DNA of 64,000 nt from Oscillatoria princeps RMCB-10. Its GTDB lineage: Bacteria > Cyanobacteriota > Cyanobacteriia > Cyanobacteriales > Oscillatoriaceae. The position numbers and the translations under genes were made by a program. Below are positions 1-9,723 of this stretch, piece after piece. Where the stretch lies: positions 186,001 through 250,000 of the forward strand of contig JAHHHT010000002.1 in NCBI GenBank assembly GCA_019359235.1. The letters run 5' to 3'. Under the pieces are notes generated by a model that had not been told where the DNA came from, ran no database searches, and saw nothing but the letters and a program-made list of their open reading frames with translations. Each line of letters begins with the position of its first letter. The stretch's first letter is position 1.

Positions 1-33
1 TATTGCAGTATTAGGTATCGTTATTTTATATTT

Positions 34-1758
34 TCATCTTATTGTCGCACAGACTTTGCCTGTAAAGCGGCAAAATTCATCCTGCCTGGTAATCTCCCCC
101 CCCCTAGCCTCTCCCCCCCCTAGCCCTTCCGTGTGGGCTGGGCAGCTGCTAGCATTTGCGCAGACAGACCCGGCTTTTTCCGATAAATTTAGGTGCGGTA
201 GCTCAGGGGCAGCGCAGCTGCTAGCATTGGCGCAGACAGCTGCTGCCTTTGCCGGTTCCTGGCAATTTGAGGTCAGGGGAATTTCAATGACAAACTCGGT
301 GCCTTTTCCCAATTCGGAGACGCACCGCAAAAAACCTTGATGTGTTTTTATAATCTGGTAGGATATGGCCAGTCCCAGTCCGGTTCCGTAACCGATGGGT
401 TTGGTTGTGTAAAACGGATCGAAGATTTTAGCCATCACTTCAGGAGCCATGCCGGTGCCACTGTCAGCGATTTGGATTTGCACCCACTCGCTCTCAACTA
501 AAACCGTGCGAATCCAAATGGTGGGCGTGGGGCGTGGGGAATTGGGCATTGGGGATAAGTTTTCTTTGCTCTGCGCCCTCTGGCCATTCCAGTTGCCCTC
601 TTCCAGGGCATCAATAGCATTCGCTATCAGATTCATGAACACTTGATTGAGCTGCCCCGCGTAACACTCCACCGGCGGCAGCTCCCCATATTCTTTAATC
701 ACTTGAATCGCTGGCCGGTTTGGCTGCTCTTTCAAGCGGTGTTGCAAAATCATTAAGGTACTGTCTATCCCTTCATGGATGTTGACTTTTTTCATCTCCG
801 CTTCATCCAGCCGGGAAAACGTGCGTAAAGATTTCACGATCTCTTTTATGCGCTCAGCTCCTATTTTTAATGACGACAAAATGTTTTTGATATCGTGCGC
901 TATAAAATCTAGGTCGATACTTTTTATCCTCTCCTCGATTTTGGGAGCCGGATGGGGGCAATAATTTTGATACAGGTCGAGCAGTCCTAAAATATCCTGG
1001 ATGTACTCAGCCGCCGGGGCTATATTGCCATAAATGAAGCTAACTGGGTTGTTGATCTCGTGAGCGATCCCGGCGACCATTTGCCCCAAGGAGGACATTT
1101 TTTCCGTGTGAATGAGTTGAGTCTGAGTCAGCTGCAGTTGCTGCAGGGCTTGTTCGAGCTTCTGCGCTTGACGTCGGAATTTAGCTTCCGATTGCCGCAA
1201 TGCTTCCTCAGCCAAGGAGCGCTCGCGGTTCTCCTGCTGCAAAAGTTGATTCGCTCCCTCTAGCGCTGCAGTTCGCTCCCGCACCCGCTGCTCTAGCTCC
1301 AGGGTCAGCAAGCTGAGCGCCTCCTGAGTTTGTTTGCGCTGCCCAATCTCATTTTGCAGGGCCCAGTTTGCAGCCGCCAGCTGGTCCGGACTGGGGATAG
1401 CCAGCACTTTAGGGATCAAGTGCACCATCACCGCCGCCGTGCACAGGGACACGCCGGCAGTAATGGCTTTCAGGAAACCGGACAGCCAATAAGTCGGGTG
1501 CCAAAGTGTCCATATTTCCATAATGTGGGTGATCCCACAGCAGACAATGAAGGAGCCAAACAGCATGAAAATCCAGTCAAAAGGCAGGTCACCTCGCTTC
1601 TTTACGATGTAAATCAGCTCCAGGGGAATTGTGAGGTAAGCCAGTGCGATCAGGGTGTCCGAGACAATGTGCAGCCCCACCAATCCGGGCTTCCACAGGT
1701 AGCAATGCCCGTGCGGGATAAAATAACCTGAAAAAAAGTGGTGAACCATTTCTGTCAC
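34..1758 (-). CDS. Sensor histidine kinase with ethylene-receptor-type membrane domain
   Basis: Membrane sensor kinase of 574 residues. Residues about 25-120 form three membrane helices that closely follow the ethylene-binding domain of plant ETR1 and cyanobacterial Etr1: S-D-x-x-I-A-L-A-Y (Asp34) and C-C-G-I-T-H (Cys74, His78) match the copper/ethylene ligands Asp25, Cys65 and His69 of ETR1. A coiled coil (about 130-220) leads to a HisKA H-box (AGIAHEINNPVSF, His233) and a HATPase_c domain with D-S-G-T-G-M and G-T-G-L-G-L. There is no receiver domain and no obvious partner beside it. The start is GTG: GGAGGG lies six bases upstream, whereas the ATG three codons later is too far from it. The last ~70 residues are a low-complexity tail in which the block VCANASSC occurs twice; the DNA there is an imperfect direct repeat. 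Ethylene, or light as in Synechocystis Etr1, is the inferred input. Confidence 0.9.
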   Translation of the reverse strand: MTEMVHHFFSGYFIPHGHCYLWKPGLVGLHIVSDTLIALAYLTIPLELIYIVKKRGDLPFDWIFMLFGSFIVCCGITHIMEIWTLWHPTYWLSGFLKAITAGVSLCTAAVMVHLIPKVLAIPSPDQLAAANWALQNEIGQRKQTQEALSLLTLELEQRVRERTAALEGANQLLQQENRERSLAEEALRQSEAKFRRQAQKLEQALQQLQLTQTQLIHTEKMSSLGQMVAGIAHEINNPVSFIYGNIAPAAEYIQDILGLLDLYQNYCPHPAPKIEERIKSIDLDFIAHDIKNILSSLKIGAERIKEIVKSLRTFSRLDEAEMKKVNIHEGIDSTLMILQHRLKEQPNRPAIQVIKEYGELPPVECYAGQLNQVFMNLIANAIDALEEGNWNGQRAQSKENLSPMPNSPRPTPTIWIRTVLVESEWVQIQIADSGTGMAPEVMAKIFDPFYTTKPIGYGTGLGLAISYQIIKTHQGFLRCVSELGKGTEFVIEIPLTSNCQEPAKAAAVCANASSCAAPELPHLNLSEKAGSVCANASSCPAHTEGLGGGEARGGEITRQDEFCRFTGKVCATIR

Positions 1759-2888
1759 AATAAACCCTCCGCTATTTTGCTCCGTCCAGTTTTGAACTCC
1801 TGTCCGCTAACCTGTTTAGTAAACCGGTCTGTCCCAAAGCGCCAGCGTCTCACTCCCGCAAACGAGCCCGCAACCGCACCCCCAGCGTCTTATCCCCAGA
1901 GGCGGGGATTCCACCCTGTCCCGCCGCTCCTTCGGAGCCGCTGCGCTAACGCGGGAAGGGGAAACAGGGCGAGAGGTTAGACTGTCAGGAAATTTTTACA
2001 AAATGGAGATGCTCCCGATGCTTCCCCCAACCGTGCGCCGGTGCGGGCGGGCGCGTACCGCATTGCGGAGCGTCCCGCTGCTCTTGACCGTAAATCTGAT
2101 TTTAAGCTGTCCCACATAATCGCAAAGCAAATTATTAAGAAGAACGCCCTGGCCTTTCGGCGAAAATGGGCGTCCCGCGCTCTCTCCCTGATTTTTCTCA
2201 GAGTGAGCCGGACGTTTGTGTCTGGCTGACCCTTCTTGATTAGCGTACCTCAAGTCTGCTTAACTTTCGCGCCTCTTTTGTCACATCTTTAGCTGCTGAA
2301 ACCGGCATTCGATGTGACATTCGATGTGACATGGCTCACCGGCGGTTCATGCCGGCTGAGGGCACTGGCCACTGACAGCCGCGCACACCCTATTAGTTGC
2401 TTTTTGTCAATCTATCTAAGGTTAGATTTTTGGATAACTCCCCCGGCTCTACAAATTGCGAACTAACAACTTGTGACGATAGCGCCGCCCTCATGATAAA
2501 TTTGCCTCACCAGTCAAGCCGGCTTTTCAAGGGTAGGGGTTGGAAGCTTCGATCCCCCCAACCCCCCTTAAAAAGGGGGGCTTATGCCACGCTTGTTGGT
2601 GGGCGTTGCACAGTAGAAGGATGATTGAACTTTTTGCACTCATCCAAAACCCTCTCTTACTCCCCCTCCCCGCAGGCGGGGAAGGGGGGGCCCCCTCTGG
2701 GGATAAGGGGGCTCGGGGCCCCCTCTGGGGATGGGGGTAGAGGGGTTGGGGGGGTGGGGTTCATCCGGCAATTATGCCACGCTTGTTGGTGAGGCTTTTC
2801 TGCTACAACTCAAAACCGAACACGCGACGCGATCGTGTGTCACAATTCAAGCAGGCACGAAGTTTGACCCCTGTGCAGAGAGTATTTT
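1759..2888. other. Long intergenic region with short repeats, no convincing gene
   Basis: About 1.1 kb without a credible coding frame. It contains a tandem ATTCGATGTGAC pair near 2308-2331, a G/C-run palindrome around 2555-2580 (CCCCCTTAAAAAGGGGGG), C/G-rich direct repeats at 2655-2755, and two copies of TTATGCCACGCTTGTTGGTG at 2582 and 2772. Short frames in it have atypical composition and no recognisable motif. The last 60 bases form the leader of the following broken gene. Confidence 0.6.
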
Positions 2889-4214
2889 ATGACGATAGAT
2901 GAAGTCCTACAGATCATTCGCGCCAAATGGCAAAAAGATTTAACCCCCGTACAGGAAGTCGTCCTCCGCAAAGTCTGGGACAGCCAGACATATTCTGACA
3001 TAGCAGAGGGCTCTAAATATGGGTAAAAATATCTGAGAAACACGGCCTCCGTTTTGTGACAGTCGCTCTCTGAAATATTTCAGATACCTGTGACAAAAGC
3101 CAACTTGCGCTCCACTCTGGAGCCGCGCTCCCTGACAGACGGAGAGCGAGAGTTTATCCAGGAATTCATCCGCCGGCAAAAGCAAACCGCGCCCCCAGAA
3201 TTTCCCTCCGTACCAGTGCCACTCGGCTCCCCATTTTACATCCAGCGCCCGCCGGTGGAAGAACTTGTTTATAAAGAAATTGCAAAACCGGGAAGCGTCA
3301 TCCGCATTAAAGCCCCCAGAAAGATGGGTAAAAGTTCCCTGATGCTGCGGATTTTAGAGCGGGCGGTTTATCTTGGCTACCGGACGGTGACTTTGGACTT
3401 TCAGCAAGCAGAAGAGGCAATTTTTGACAGCCTGGATAAATTTTTGCGCTGGTTTTGCGCCTGCGCCAGCCGGCAGCTAAAGCTGGAACCGGCACTGGAC
3501 GATTACTGGGATGAGGATATGGGCAGCAAAGTCAGCTGCACCATCTATTTTCAAGGCTACCTGCTGCAGGAAACGGAAAGCCCAGTGGTGCTGGCCTTAA
3601 ATGAAGTGAACCGGCTTTTCGAGTATCCGAAAATTGCCGGTGAGTTCTTGCCCCTGCTGCGCAGCTGGCACGAAGAAGCTAGGCGGTGCGATATCCTGAA
3701 AAAACTCCGGTTAATTGTCCTGCACTCCACCGAGGTTTATATTCCCTTAAAGCTGACGCAATCTCCTTTTAACGTGGGGTTGCCGGTGCAATTGCCCTGT
3801 TTTACAAAAGAGCAGGTAATCGCTTTGGCCGACCGTCACGGACTGGACTGGACAGATGGCACCTGCGCCGAGCGACTGATGGCAATGGTAGGGGGGCACC
3901 CTTACTTAGTGCGGCTGGCTTTCTATCACCTCTGTCAGGGAAATGTGACCCCAGACCGGCTGCTGCGAGAGGCTCCCACAATGGCCGGCATTTATAAAGA
4001 ATACTTGCGCAGTCTCTGGGCAACACTGCAAGAACATCCAGAACTCTTTGCCGCCCTCAAAAATGTAATCGCAACCGGCGATAGCAAGGTGCAATTAGAA
4101 CCTATATTAGCCTATAAGTTAGACAGTTTGGGTTTGGTAAGCCTGGATGGCAATTCATGCACGCTCAGCTGCGAGCTGTACCGCCAGTTTTTTTACTGCC
4201 TCAATCTTGTTTAG
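2889..4214 (+). pseudogene. HTH/AAA-like ATPase gene interrupted by two in-frame stop codons
   Basis: From the ATG at 2889 one frame reads a vMAP-type N-terminal HTH region (MTIDEVLQIIRAKWQ...QTYSDIAEGSKYG) and then continues without frame change into an AAA-like (AAA_35 type) ATPase ending at 4214. Two stop codons interrupt it: TAA at 3024-3026, where relatives have Glu before K-Y-L, and TGA at 3057-3059, where relatives have Trp in the V-L-W-Q motif. Each is one base from the expected codon. The ATPase part has a P-loop-like A-P-R-K-M-G-K-S-S and the family end V-S-L-D-G. A GTG at 3090 could start a shortened 374-residue protein, but it lacks a Shine-Dalgarno sequence. Probably a decaying gene; the truncated ATPase may still be made. 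Confidence 0.75.
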
Positions 4215-4257
4215 AGGGAGCGGCTGCACCTTTTATGCTACAGTTGAAGTGATTTTC

Positions 4258-4286
4258 CTCGTTCCCAGGCTCCGCCTGGGAACGAA
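4258..4286. repeat. Dispersed palindrome CGTTCCCAGGCTCCGCCTGG-type
   Basis: Perfect hairpin: GTTCCCAGGC, a short centre, GCCTGGGAAC. Further copies lie at 4499-4523 (inside the upstream part of the WD40 relic), 7649-7673, about 24143-24167 and 24368-24393. It sits just after the broken ATPase gene and could act as a transcription barrier, but the number of copies points to a mobile or repetitive palindrome. Confidence 0.65.
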
Positions 4287-4368
4287 AAACAAGAGGCTCA
4301 GCCTCTTGTTAAGAAAAGGCCGGCCCGGCGCGATAGACGCCAGGCAACCAGGCATGCTATTCTACATT

Positions 4369-4460
4369 TATAGCGGTTTTCAGTTGGATGAAGTACCAGA
4401 AACCCGGTTTCTTAAAGAAACCGGGTTTCTCAGTACCTCACTCATACGAAAACCGCTATA
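4369..4460. repeat. 92-bp MITE-like element with 13-bp terminal inverted repeats
   Basis: The ends TATAGCGGTTTTC (4369-4381) and GAAAACCGCTATA (4448-4460) are perfect inverted repeats. Inside is the palindrome AGAAACCCGGTTTCTT followed by its mirror half. A diverged copy with the same internal text (CAGTTGGATGAAGTA..., CAGTACCTCA) lies at 29488-29581, and related TATAGC-type ends flank other AGAAACC palindromes of the window. It carries no gene, so it would need a transposase from elsewhere. Confidence 0.7.
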
Positions 4461-4578
4461 ATCTGCGCGTGTGCTGACGAGGCAGAGCCTCTGGATCTGG
4501 GTTCCCAGCCTGAGGCTGGGAACCAGGAAACCAGGAAAAATCTCGGAGAGATATGAGCAAAAGCTGGGTGGGGCGGAC

Positions 4579-6244
4579 AGCAATACTGAGCGTCAGGTGG
4601 GAGACGCACTGCGGCAAGCGGTTTATGCAACAAATGAATACAACCGTTTATCGGGTCACAAAGCGGCTGTTATGGCTGTGGATGTCAGTCCTGACAGTTC
4701 TATAATTGCCTCGGCTAGTGTGGACAGCACCGTCAAGCTTTGGCAGCGTGACGGTACAGGACTGGCAACGCTAAAAGGTCACAAGGGAATCGTCAGGGCA
4801 GTCAAATTTAGCTCGGACGGTGAGATAATTGCTTCCGGAAGTGACGATGGCACCATTAAACTGTCGCCGCAGACGGAAGCCTGCTAAGAACTCTTTCAGG
4901 TCACAGGGGCGGGGTGTGGGCAGTTGCCTTCAGTCCTGATCGGAAAACACTCGCCTCCGCCGGTCTCGACCAAACTGTTAAACTCTGGAAGCGAGACGGG
5001 ACTTTGCTCCAGACTCTCCGAGGTTCCGCGGCTGGGCTGTCCTCAGTGGCGTTCAGTCCGGATGGCCAGACTCTGGCTTTATCGGGTGCGGACAGTACGG
5101 TCAGGCTGTGGGAGCGTTCGGGGGCGAGCTGGGAGAAGGCAGAGCCTGCCGGAACTCTGGAAGGTCACACGGGTGCGGTGTCTGCAGTGGCGTTCAGTCC
5201 GGATGGCCAGACTCTGGCTTCGGCGAGTGCGGACAATACGGTGAAACTCTGGAAGCGTTCGGGCGCGAGCTGGGACAGCGCAGAGCCGGTGGCAACTCTA
5301 GAAGGTCATGCGGCTCCGGTATCCGCAGTGGCGTTCAGTCCGGATGGCCAAACCGTTGCCTCTGCCGGTCGGGACAAAACTGTAAAGCTTTGGAATGCTG
5401 ACGGTACAGAGCTGGCGGCGCTCAGAGGGCACAGTGCGCCGCTTTGGGGAGTGGCTTTCAGCCCCGACGGCAGTTTTATTGCTTCGGCGGGTGCGGATAA
5501 CACCGTCAGGCTGTGGCTGAGTGAGAACCCACTGCAGAAAACCGTCACCGCTCACAAGGGTGGAATTTGGGGAGTGGATATCAGTGCTGACGGATCTGCG
5601 ATCGCTACCGGCAGTGAGGACGGCACGGTTAAGCTTTGGAATCGCCAAGGCAAAAGAATCGCGACTTTTACGGGAAATAGCGGCGCAATTTACGCAGTTG
5701 CACTCAGTGGCGATGGCAAGTTCCTGGCTTCTGCCGGTGCGGACAAGACGGTGAAACTCTGGAAGCGGGACGGAACTTTGCTGGAGACTTTTGCCGGTCA
5801 CAGCGCTGCAGTATTCGCAGTTGCGTTCAGTCCCGACGGTGAAACCATCGCTTCGGCAGGTCTGGACAGTACCGTTAAGCTTTGGCAGCGCAGCGGTATT
5901 TTACTGCAGACTCTGACAGGAGATAATGCGACACTTTGGCAGGTGGCATTTAGTCCCACCGGCTTACGCGTCTGGAAGCGCGGACAGCACGGTCAAGCTG
6001 TGGAACAAAGACGGCACCGAAATTACCACCCTGATAGGGCACAGCGCTGCAGTCCGGGGAGTTGCTATCAGTCGCGACGGCACTTTTCTGGCTTCCGTCA
6101 GTGAGGACAGCACGCTCGTCTTGTGGAATTTGCAGCGCATTCTCAATCTAGATGTGCTGGCTTACGGTTGCGAGCGCGTTCGGGATTATCTGCGAAAATT
6201 CAGAGGTGGAGCACAGCGACCGGCACCTGTGCGATGGAATATAG
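4579..6244 (+). pseudogene. WD40-repeat protein, C-terminal remnant with several frameshifts
   Basis: About twelve WD40 repeats of the cyanobacterial type (G-H...V-A-F-S-P-D-G...A-S-A-S-x-D-x-T-V-K-L-W) are readable, but in three frames. The frame breaks near 4863 (after I-K-L, where the Trp codon lost two bases), near 5958 (in repeat 11) and near 6205. After the last shift it resumes as E-V-E-H-S-D-R-H-L-C-D-G-I and a TAG at 6242, which is the usual C-terminus of these proteins. The readable part begins with S-N-T-E-R-Q...Y-N-R-L-S-G-H, normally the linker between an N-terminal ATPase module and the propeller. Upstream only repeat DNA is found, so the N-terminal half is missing. Two or three separate proteins are possible but unlikely. 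Confidence 0.85.
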
Positions 6245-6283
6245 GGCTTGGCTCATGAAATCAACAACCCGGTTAACTTTATC
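6245..6283 (+). pseudogene. 13-codon histidine-kinase H-box relic
   Basis: Directly after the TAG of the WD40 remnant, and in the same frame, 13 codons read GLAHEINNPVNFI. This is the phosphoacceptor box of cyanobacterial histidine kinases (compare AGIAHEINNPVSFI in the kinase at 34-1758). It then runs straight into an AGAAACCCGGTTTCT repeat. No more of the kinase is visible. It looks like a scrap left by a deletion or repeat insertion, though chance similarity of a short stretch cannot be excluded. Confidence 0.55.
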
Positions 6284-6325
6284 CAGAAACCCGGTTTCTG
6301 GTTCCTCCGCTGCCAGCTATCCATC

Positions 6326-7489
6326 CTACAGAATAGCCTCGAACAGTTCAGCCAGTTTCAAATCAGAAAACGCCGGCAAATACTGGTACTGTTCTAGCTG
6401 CCCCTTACTTCGCGGTAACAGCAAACCCAGACCCGATAAATTTGGATTGAGTTGTTGCGGGTTCTGCTGATACCTGTAAATCACTGAAGTTTGTAATAAC
6501 CCCACAAAATCATCGCAGCGGTTTTCAGCGCAACCCGACCGCTTTGTAAGCTCTTTCAACAAAAACACAGCATCCACGAAGAGTTCATCCCAGTACAGGT
6601 AAGGCTTCAGCTCGCTGCGGGAAATTGCCAGCCTCTTAGAAGACAGAGAAGACAGAATTTCATCTATCAGCGGATTAAGTCTTGCCGGCAGCTCGCGGAG
6701 ATACCGGTTCTCCGTCACCGTGTAGCTGCTGTACATATCGGGGCGCTCAAACTCCATAATCTTCTCAGCGAGTTGCCCCCCATTAACCCCTGGGTTGCTT
6801 CCCAGGAATTGCAGCACTTGTTCGTAATAGTAATTCGGAGCGCCGAGAAGTTTTTGAGACGCAAGAGTGTACCGGGCAGCCTCTCGCAGCGTGTAGTGAA
6901 CCTCAATCGTAGCCTTATTGCAGTTTTGCAAGAATAATAACTCCACCGGCTTGCCGATTTTCTTATTAAACTCCTGGATGACATCACTCAGCTTTTTGAT
7001 ATTCATCCACTGCGTTCCAGACTGAGCGGTTCCCGTATCTTCATCCGGACTGATTTCATCCAAACGCCCCCCGTGCCCCAAGAACACGATAGCCCACTTG
7101 TCGGCAACAAAGCGCGAGTTAGCCCAATTGAGGTATTCCACAAAGACTTCCTCACTAGCGCTGTTGGCAGTCTCTAGCTGTTCAACCTCTACCCGGTCTT
7201 TTGCGATCGCCCTTCTGGAAAGGTTTTTCGCACCCCAAAAATCCGATTCTACTGCCACAAGGATATTTTCACTCCGCACCCCTTTGGCAAGCATCTCCAG
7301 GATAGGTTCGCCAAAGCGCGACAGGTTGTTGTCGTAAGGCATCCAGTACAGGAAAATCCAGTCAAATCTTTGCTTCTCGTTCATGCTGGCAAAAGAACTC
7401 TCTGGCGGTTGAGGGTTTAGCAGACTCAGATTAACTGCAAATGAAGCGCTTCCCAAGGCTGCGGATTGAATCAATTTTCTCCGCTTCAT
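6326..7489 (-). CDS. Clostripain-like (peptidase C11) cysteine protease, exported
   Basis: 387 residues. The N-terminus M-K-R-R-K-L-I-Q-S followed by a hydrophobic stretch looks like a Tat-type signal. The mature part follows the clostripain/C11 fold: opening W-I-F-L-Y-W-M-P-Y-D-N-N-L, catalytic His in V-F-L-G-H-G-G (about residue 139) and catalytic Cys in L-F-L-Q-N-C-N-K-A (about residue 187). Such proteases cut after basic residues, and in cyanobacteria many are secreted or periplasmic; the substrate is unknown. It stands alone, convergent with the WD40 relic upstream. An ATG with no better alternative was taken as start. Confidence 0.85.
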   Translation of the reverse strand: MKRRKLIQSAALGSASFAVNLSLLNPQPPESSFASMNEKQRFDWIFLYWMPYDNNLSRFGEPILEMLAKGVRSENILVAVESDFWGAKNLSRRAIAKDRVEVEQLETANSASEEVFVEYLNWANSRFVADKWAIVFLGHGGRLDEISPDEDTGTAQSGTQWMNIKKLSDVIQEFNKKIGKPVELLFLQNCNKATIEVHYTLREAARYTLASQKLLGAPNYYYEQVLQFLGSNPGVNGGQLAEKIMEFERPDMYSSYTVTENRYLRELPARLNPLIDEILSSLSSKRLAISRSELKPYLYWDELFVDAVFLLKELTKRSGCAENRCDDFVGLLQTSVIYRYQQNPQQLNPNLSGLGLLLPRSKGQLEQYQYLPAFSDLKLAELFEAIL

Positions 7490-7526
7490 ATTTTATGATA
7501 TGATAGTTTAAATATGCTTGTTCAAG

Positions 7527-7638
7527 AAAGGAGGCAGTCGCTTCGGAACTGCGCACACCGCCACCGATGAAAATTGTCAAGGGGGGCGGGGCGAGCACGG
7601 GGGCATCGCCCCTACAAGACTATTTTCAAGTCAGAGCC
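7527..7638. repeat. 111-bp dispersed element (GGAGGCAGTCGC family), copy 1
   Basis: Begins AAAGGAGGCAGTCGC, continues with AACTGCGCACACCGCCA, ATGAAAATTGTCA and a GGCGGGGCGA block, and ends TATTTTCAAGTCAGAGCC. A full-length relative lies at 39504-39614 and a 5'-part copy at 21388-21443. The 7490-7821 gap also holds a GTTCCCAGGCTC palindrome (7649-7673), a direct repeat of GGGCTAAAGCCCAACTACAA (7690-7742) and a C/G-run palindrome (7758-7790), but no gene. Confidence 0.7.
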
Positions 7639-7821
7639 TCCAGCCCCCCGTTCCCAGGCTCTGCCTGGGAACGAGGTCAAACGAGGTCAAACTGTGGGCT
7701 AAAGCCCAACTACAAACATGGGCTAAAGCCCAACTACAAACATAGACCCTTTCTTACTCCCCCTCCCCGCCAGCGGGGAGGGGGTTGGGGGGTGGGGTTC
7801 TTCATGTCTAAATAATAAGCA

Positions 7822-9651
7822 CTAAGTCCCCAGCATCTGCAGCTGGTAAAGACTCGCATAGAGCCCCCCTTGCTGCAGCAATTCTTCATGACTGCCTTGC
7901 TCCACCAGCTGACCCCGTTTGAGCACCAAAATCCGGTTGGCATTGCGAATCGTAGAAAGCCGGTGAGCGATGATAATCGCGGTGCGTTCCACCAGCAGCC
8001 GGTCGAGGGCGTCTTGAACTAGCGCTTCCGTACCCACATCCAAACTCGCCGTTGCCTCATCGAGCACCAGAATCCGGGAATTGCGAATCGCAGCGCGAGC
8101 GAAAGCTAGCAGCTGTTTCTGTCCGCCAGAGAGATTCGTACCCCGCTCCCGCAGCTCGGTGTCGTAACCTTCGGGAAGCCCCTCAATAAAACGCGCCACA
8201 TTTGTTCGCTCGGCGGCTGTTCGGATTTCCTCGAAGGAATAGCTGTCTCCCAGGGTGATGTTGCTCTTGACATCACCGACAAACAAAAAGCCATCCTGCA
8301 AAATCACGCTCACGTGCCGGCGCAATTCAGCCTGAGGCATATCCCGAATATCAACGCCATCCACGAGAACCCGCCCCTGGCTGGGTTCGTAAAGCCGGCA
8401 CAGCAGGCGGATAATCGAACTTTTGCCCGCGCCGGTGGGCCCCACCAAAGCCACTCTCTCACCCGGACGGATGGTAAAATCCAAATCTTTGAGGACGTAT
8501 TCATCTCCCTTGTAGGCAAACCAGACGTGATCGAAGCGGATTTCCCCCGTTTTCTCAGGGAAGTCGGAAGGGGAGATCCGGGTGCCGGATACTTCTGGAT
8601 CGCGGATTTCCACCGGCTCGTTAAAGATGTCGGTGATGCGCTCAATTGCGGTGAAACCGGCTTGCAGGGCGGTGAATTTTTCAGCAAACTGCCGCAAGGG
8701 GTTAAAAAGCCGCTGGGCGAACAGGATAAACGCCGATAGAGTCCCAAAACTGAGAGATTGCTCCAACAGGCGCGCCCCACCCAGCCAGAGCACGCCGGCA
8801 ATCGCCACCAAGGCAATCCACTCCAGCGTTGCGGAAACGGCGGAGTCGTGAAAGATGGTTTTGTCCACCTGTCGCACATAGCGCTGGTTGATGGTGCGAA
8901 ACAGTTCGGCGTTGAATTGTTCGCGGCGGAACAGCTGCACCACGTTAATGCCAATGATGTTTTCTTGCAGGGCGGCGTTGAGGGCGGAGAGCTCTTCTCG
9001 CGCCCGGTAATTGGCTTTGCGGTACTGCTGCTGGAAGTAGATCACCACACCGGCAACCGGCACCAGCATCAGCACTAACATCAAAGCCAGCTGCCACTGC
9101 AAGGCAAACATAGTGATGGCAATCACCACAATGGAGAATAAATCAGTGACAATCCCAATCGCGCCGGTGGAAAACACCTCTCCCAGGGCGTCCACATCAC
9201 TGGTGAGGCGGGTGATCAGCCGCCCCACGGGAGTGCGGTCAAAAAATCGCACCGCCAAAGAGGTGACGCGATCGAACAAGTCGTTGCGGATATCGGCAGT
9301 AATTTTTTGGCCCACCTTCTGCACCAGATAGGCTTGCAGCGATTCCAGTCCGAGGCAAACTGCTATGGTTAGGAATAGCAAGCCGGTCAGAACATTCAGC
9401 CCCCAAGACAGGGGTTTGTCCTGGAAAAAAGCCCAAATATTCGGTTCTTGGCGAAGCAGGGAGATGGCTTGCCCGATGATAATCGGCTGAATGGCACTGG
9501 CGACTGACAGCGGCAGCAACAGCAGCATGGAAATTAGCAGCAAACGCCCGCTGTGACGGGCATAGGGCACCAAGCGCAGGAACAAGCGCCAGTCGTTTTC
9601 GCGGCGGGGCCGGTCTTCCCGATCCTCTCTCTGGGGTGATATGCTAGTCAT
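7822..9651 (-). CDS. ABC transporter, fused permease and ATPase (exporter type)
   Basis: 609 residues. The N-terminal half has six membrane helices (about residues 35-330) of the ABC_membrane type. The C-terminal half is the nucleotide-binding domain: Walker A G-P-T-G-A-G-K-S-S (about residue 400), signature N-L-S-G-G-Q, Walker B I-L-V-L-D-E-A and the switch His in A-H-R-L-S-T. This is a half-transporter of the MsbA/multidrug family, acting as a homodimer or with an unseen partner to export a lipid or hydrophobic compound. No substrate can be read from the neighbourhood; genes on both sides are separated by repeat-rich gaps. Confidence 0.93.
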   Translation of the reverse strand: MTSISPQREDREDRPRRENDWRLFLRLVPYARHSGRLLLISMLLLLPLSVASAIQPIIIGQAISLLRQEPNIWAFFQDKPLSWGLNVLTGLLFLTIAVCLGLESLQAYLVQKVGQKITADIRNDLFDRVTSLAVRFFDRTPVGRLITRLTSDVDALGEVFSTGAIGIVTDLFSIVVIAITMFALQWQLALMLVLMLVPVAGVVIYFQQQYRKANYRAREELSALNAALQENIIGINVVQLFRREQFNAELFRTINQRYVRQVDKTIFHDSAVSATLEWIALVAIAGVLWLGGARLLEQSLSFGTLSAFILFAQRLFNPLRQFAEKFTALQAGFTAIERITDIFNEPVEIRDPEVSGTRISPSDFPEKTGEIRFDHVWFAYKGDEYVLKDLDFTIRPGERVALVGPTGAGKSSIIRLLCRLYEPSQGRVLVDGVDIRDMPQAELRRHVSVILQDGFLFVGDVKSNITLGDSYSFEEIRTAAERTNVARFIEGLPEGYDTELRERGTNLSGGQKQLLAFARAAIRNSRILVLDEATASLDVGTEALVQDALDRLLVERTAIIIAHRLSTIRNANRILVLKRGQLVEQGSHEELLQQGGLYASLYQLQMLGT

Positions 9652-9723
9652 CTACAGTCACTGCAGAAATTTCTGCTACAAAAAAGCACGCCCTCTTAAT
9701 CTAGCGCAGACAGCCCGACTGGG

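Noticed and set aside
1996-2253. 85-codon minus-strand frame in the first long gap
   Set aside because: Atypical composition, no start signal, no motif.
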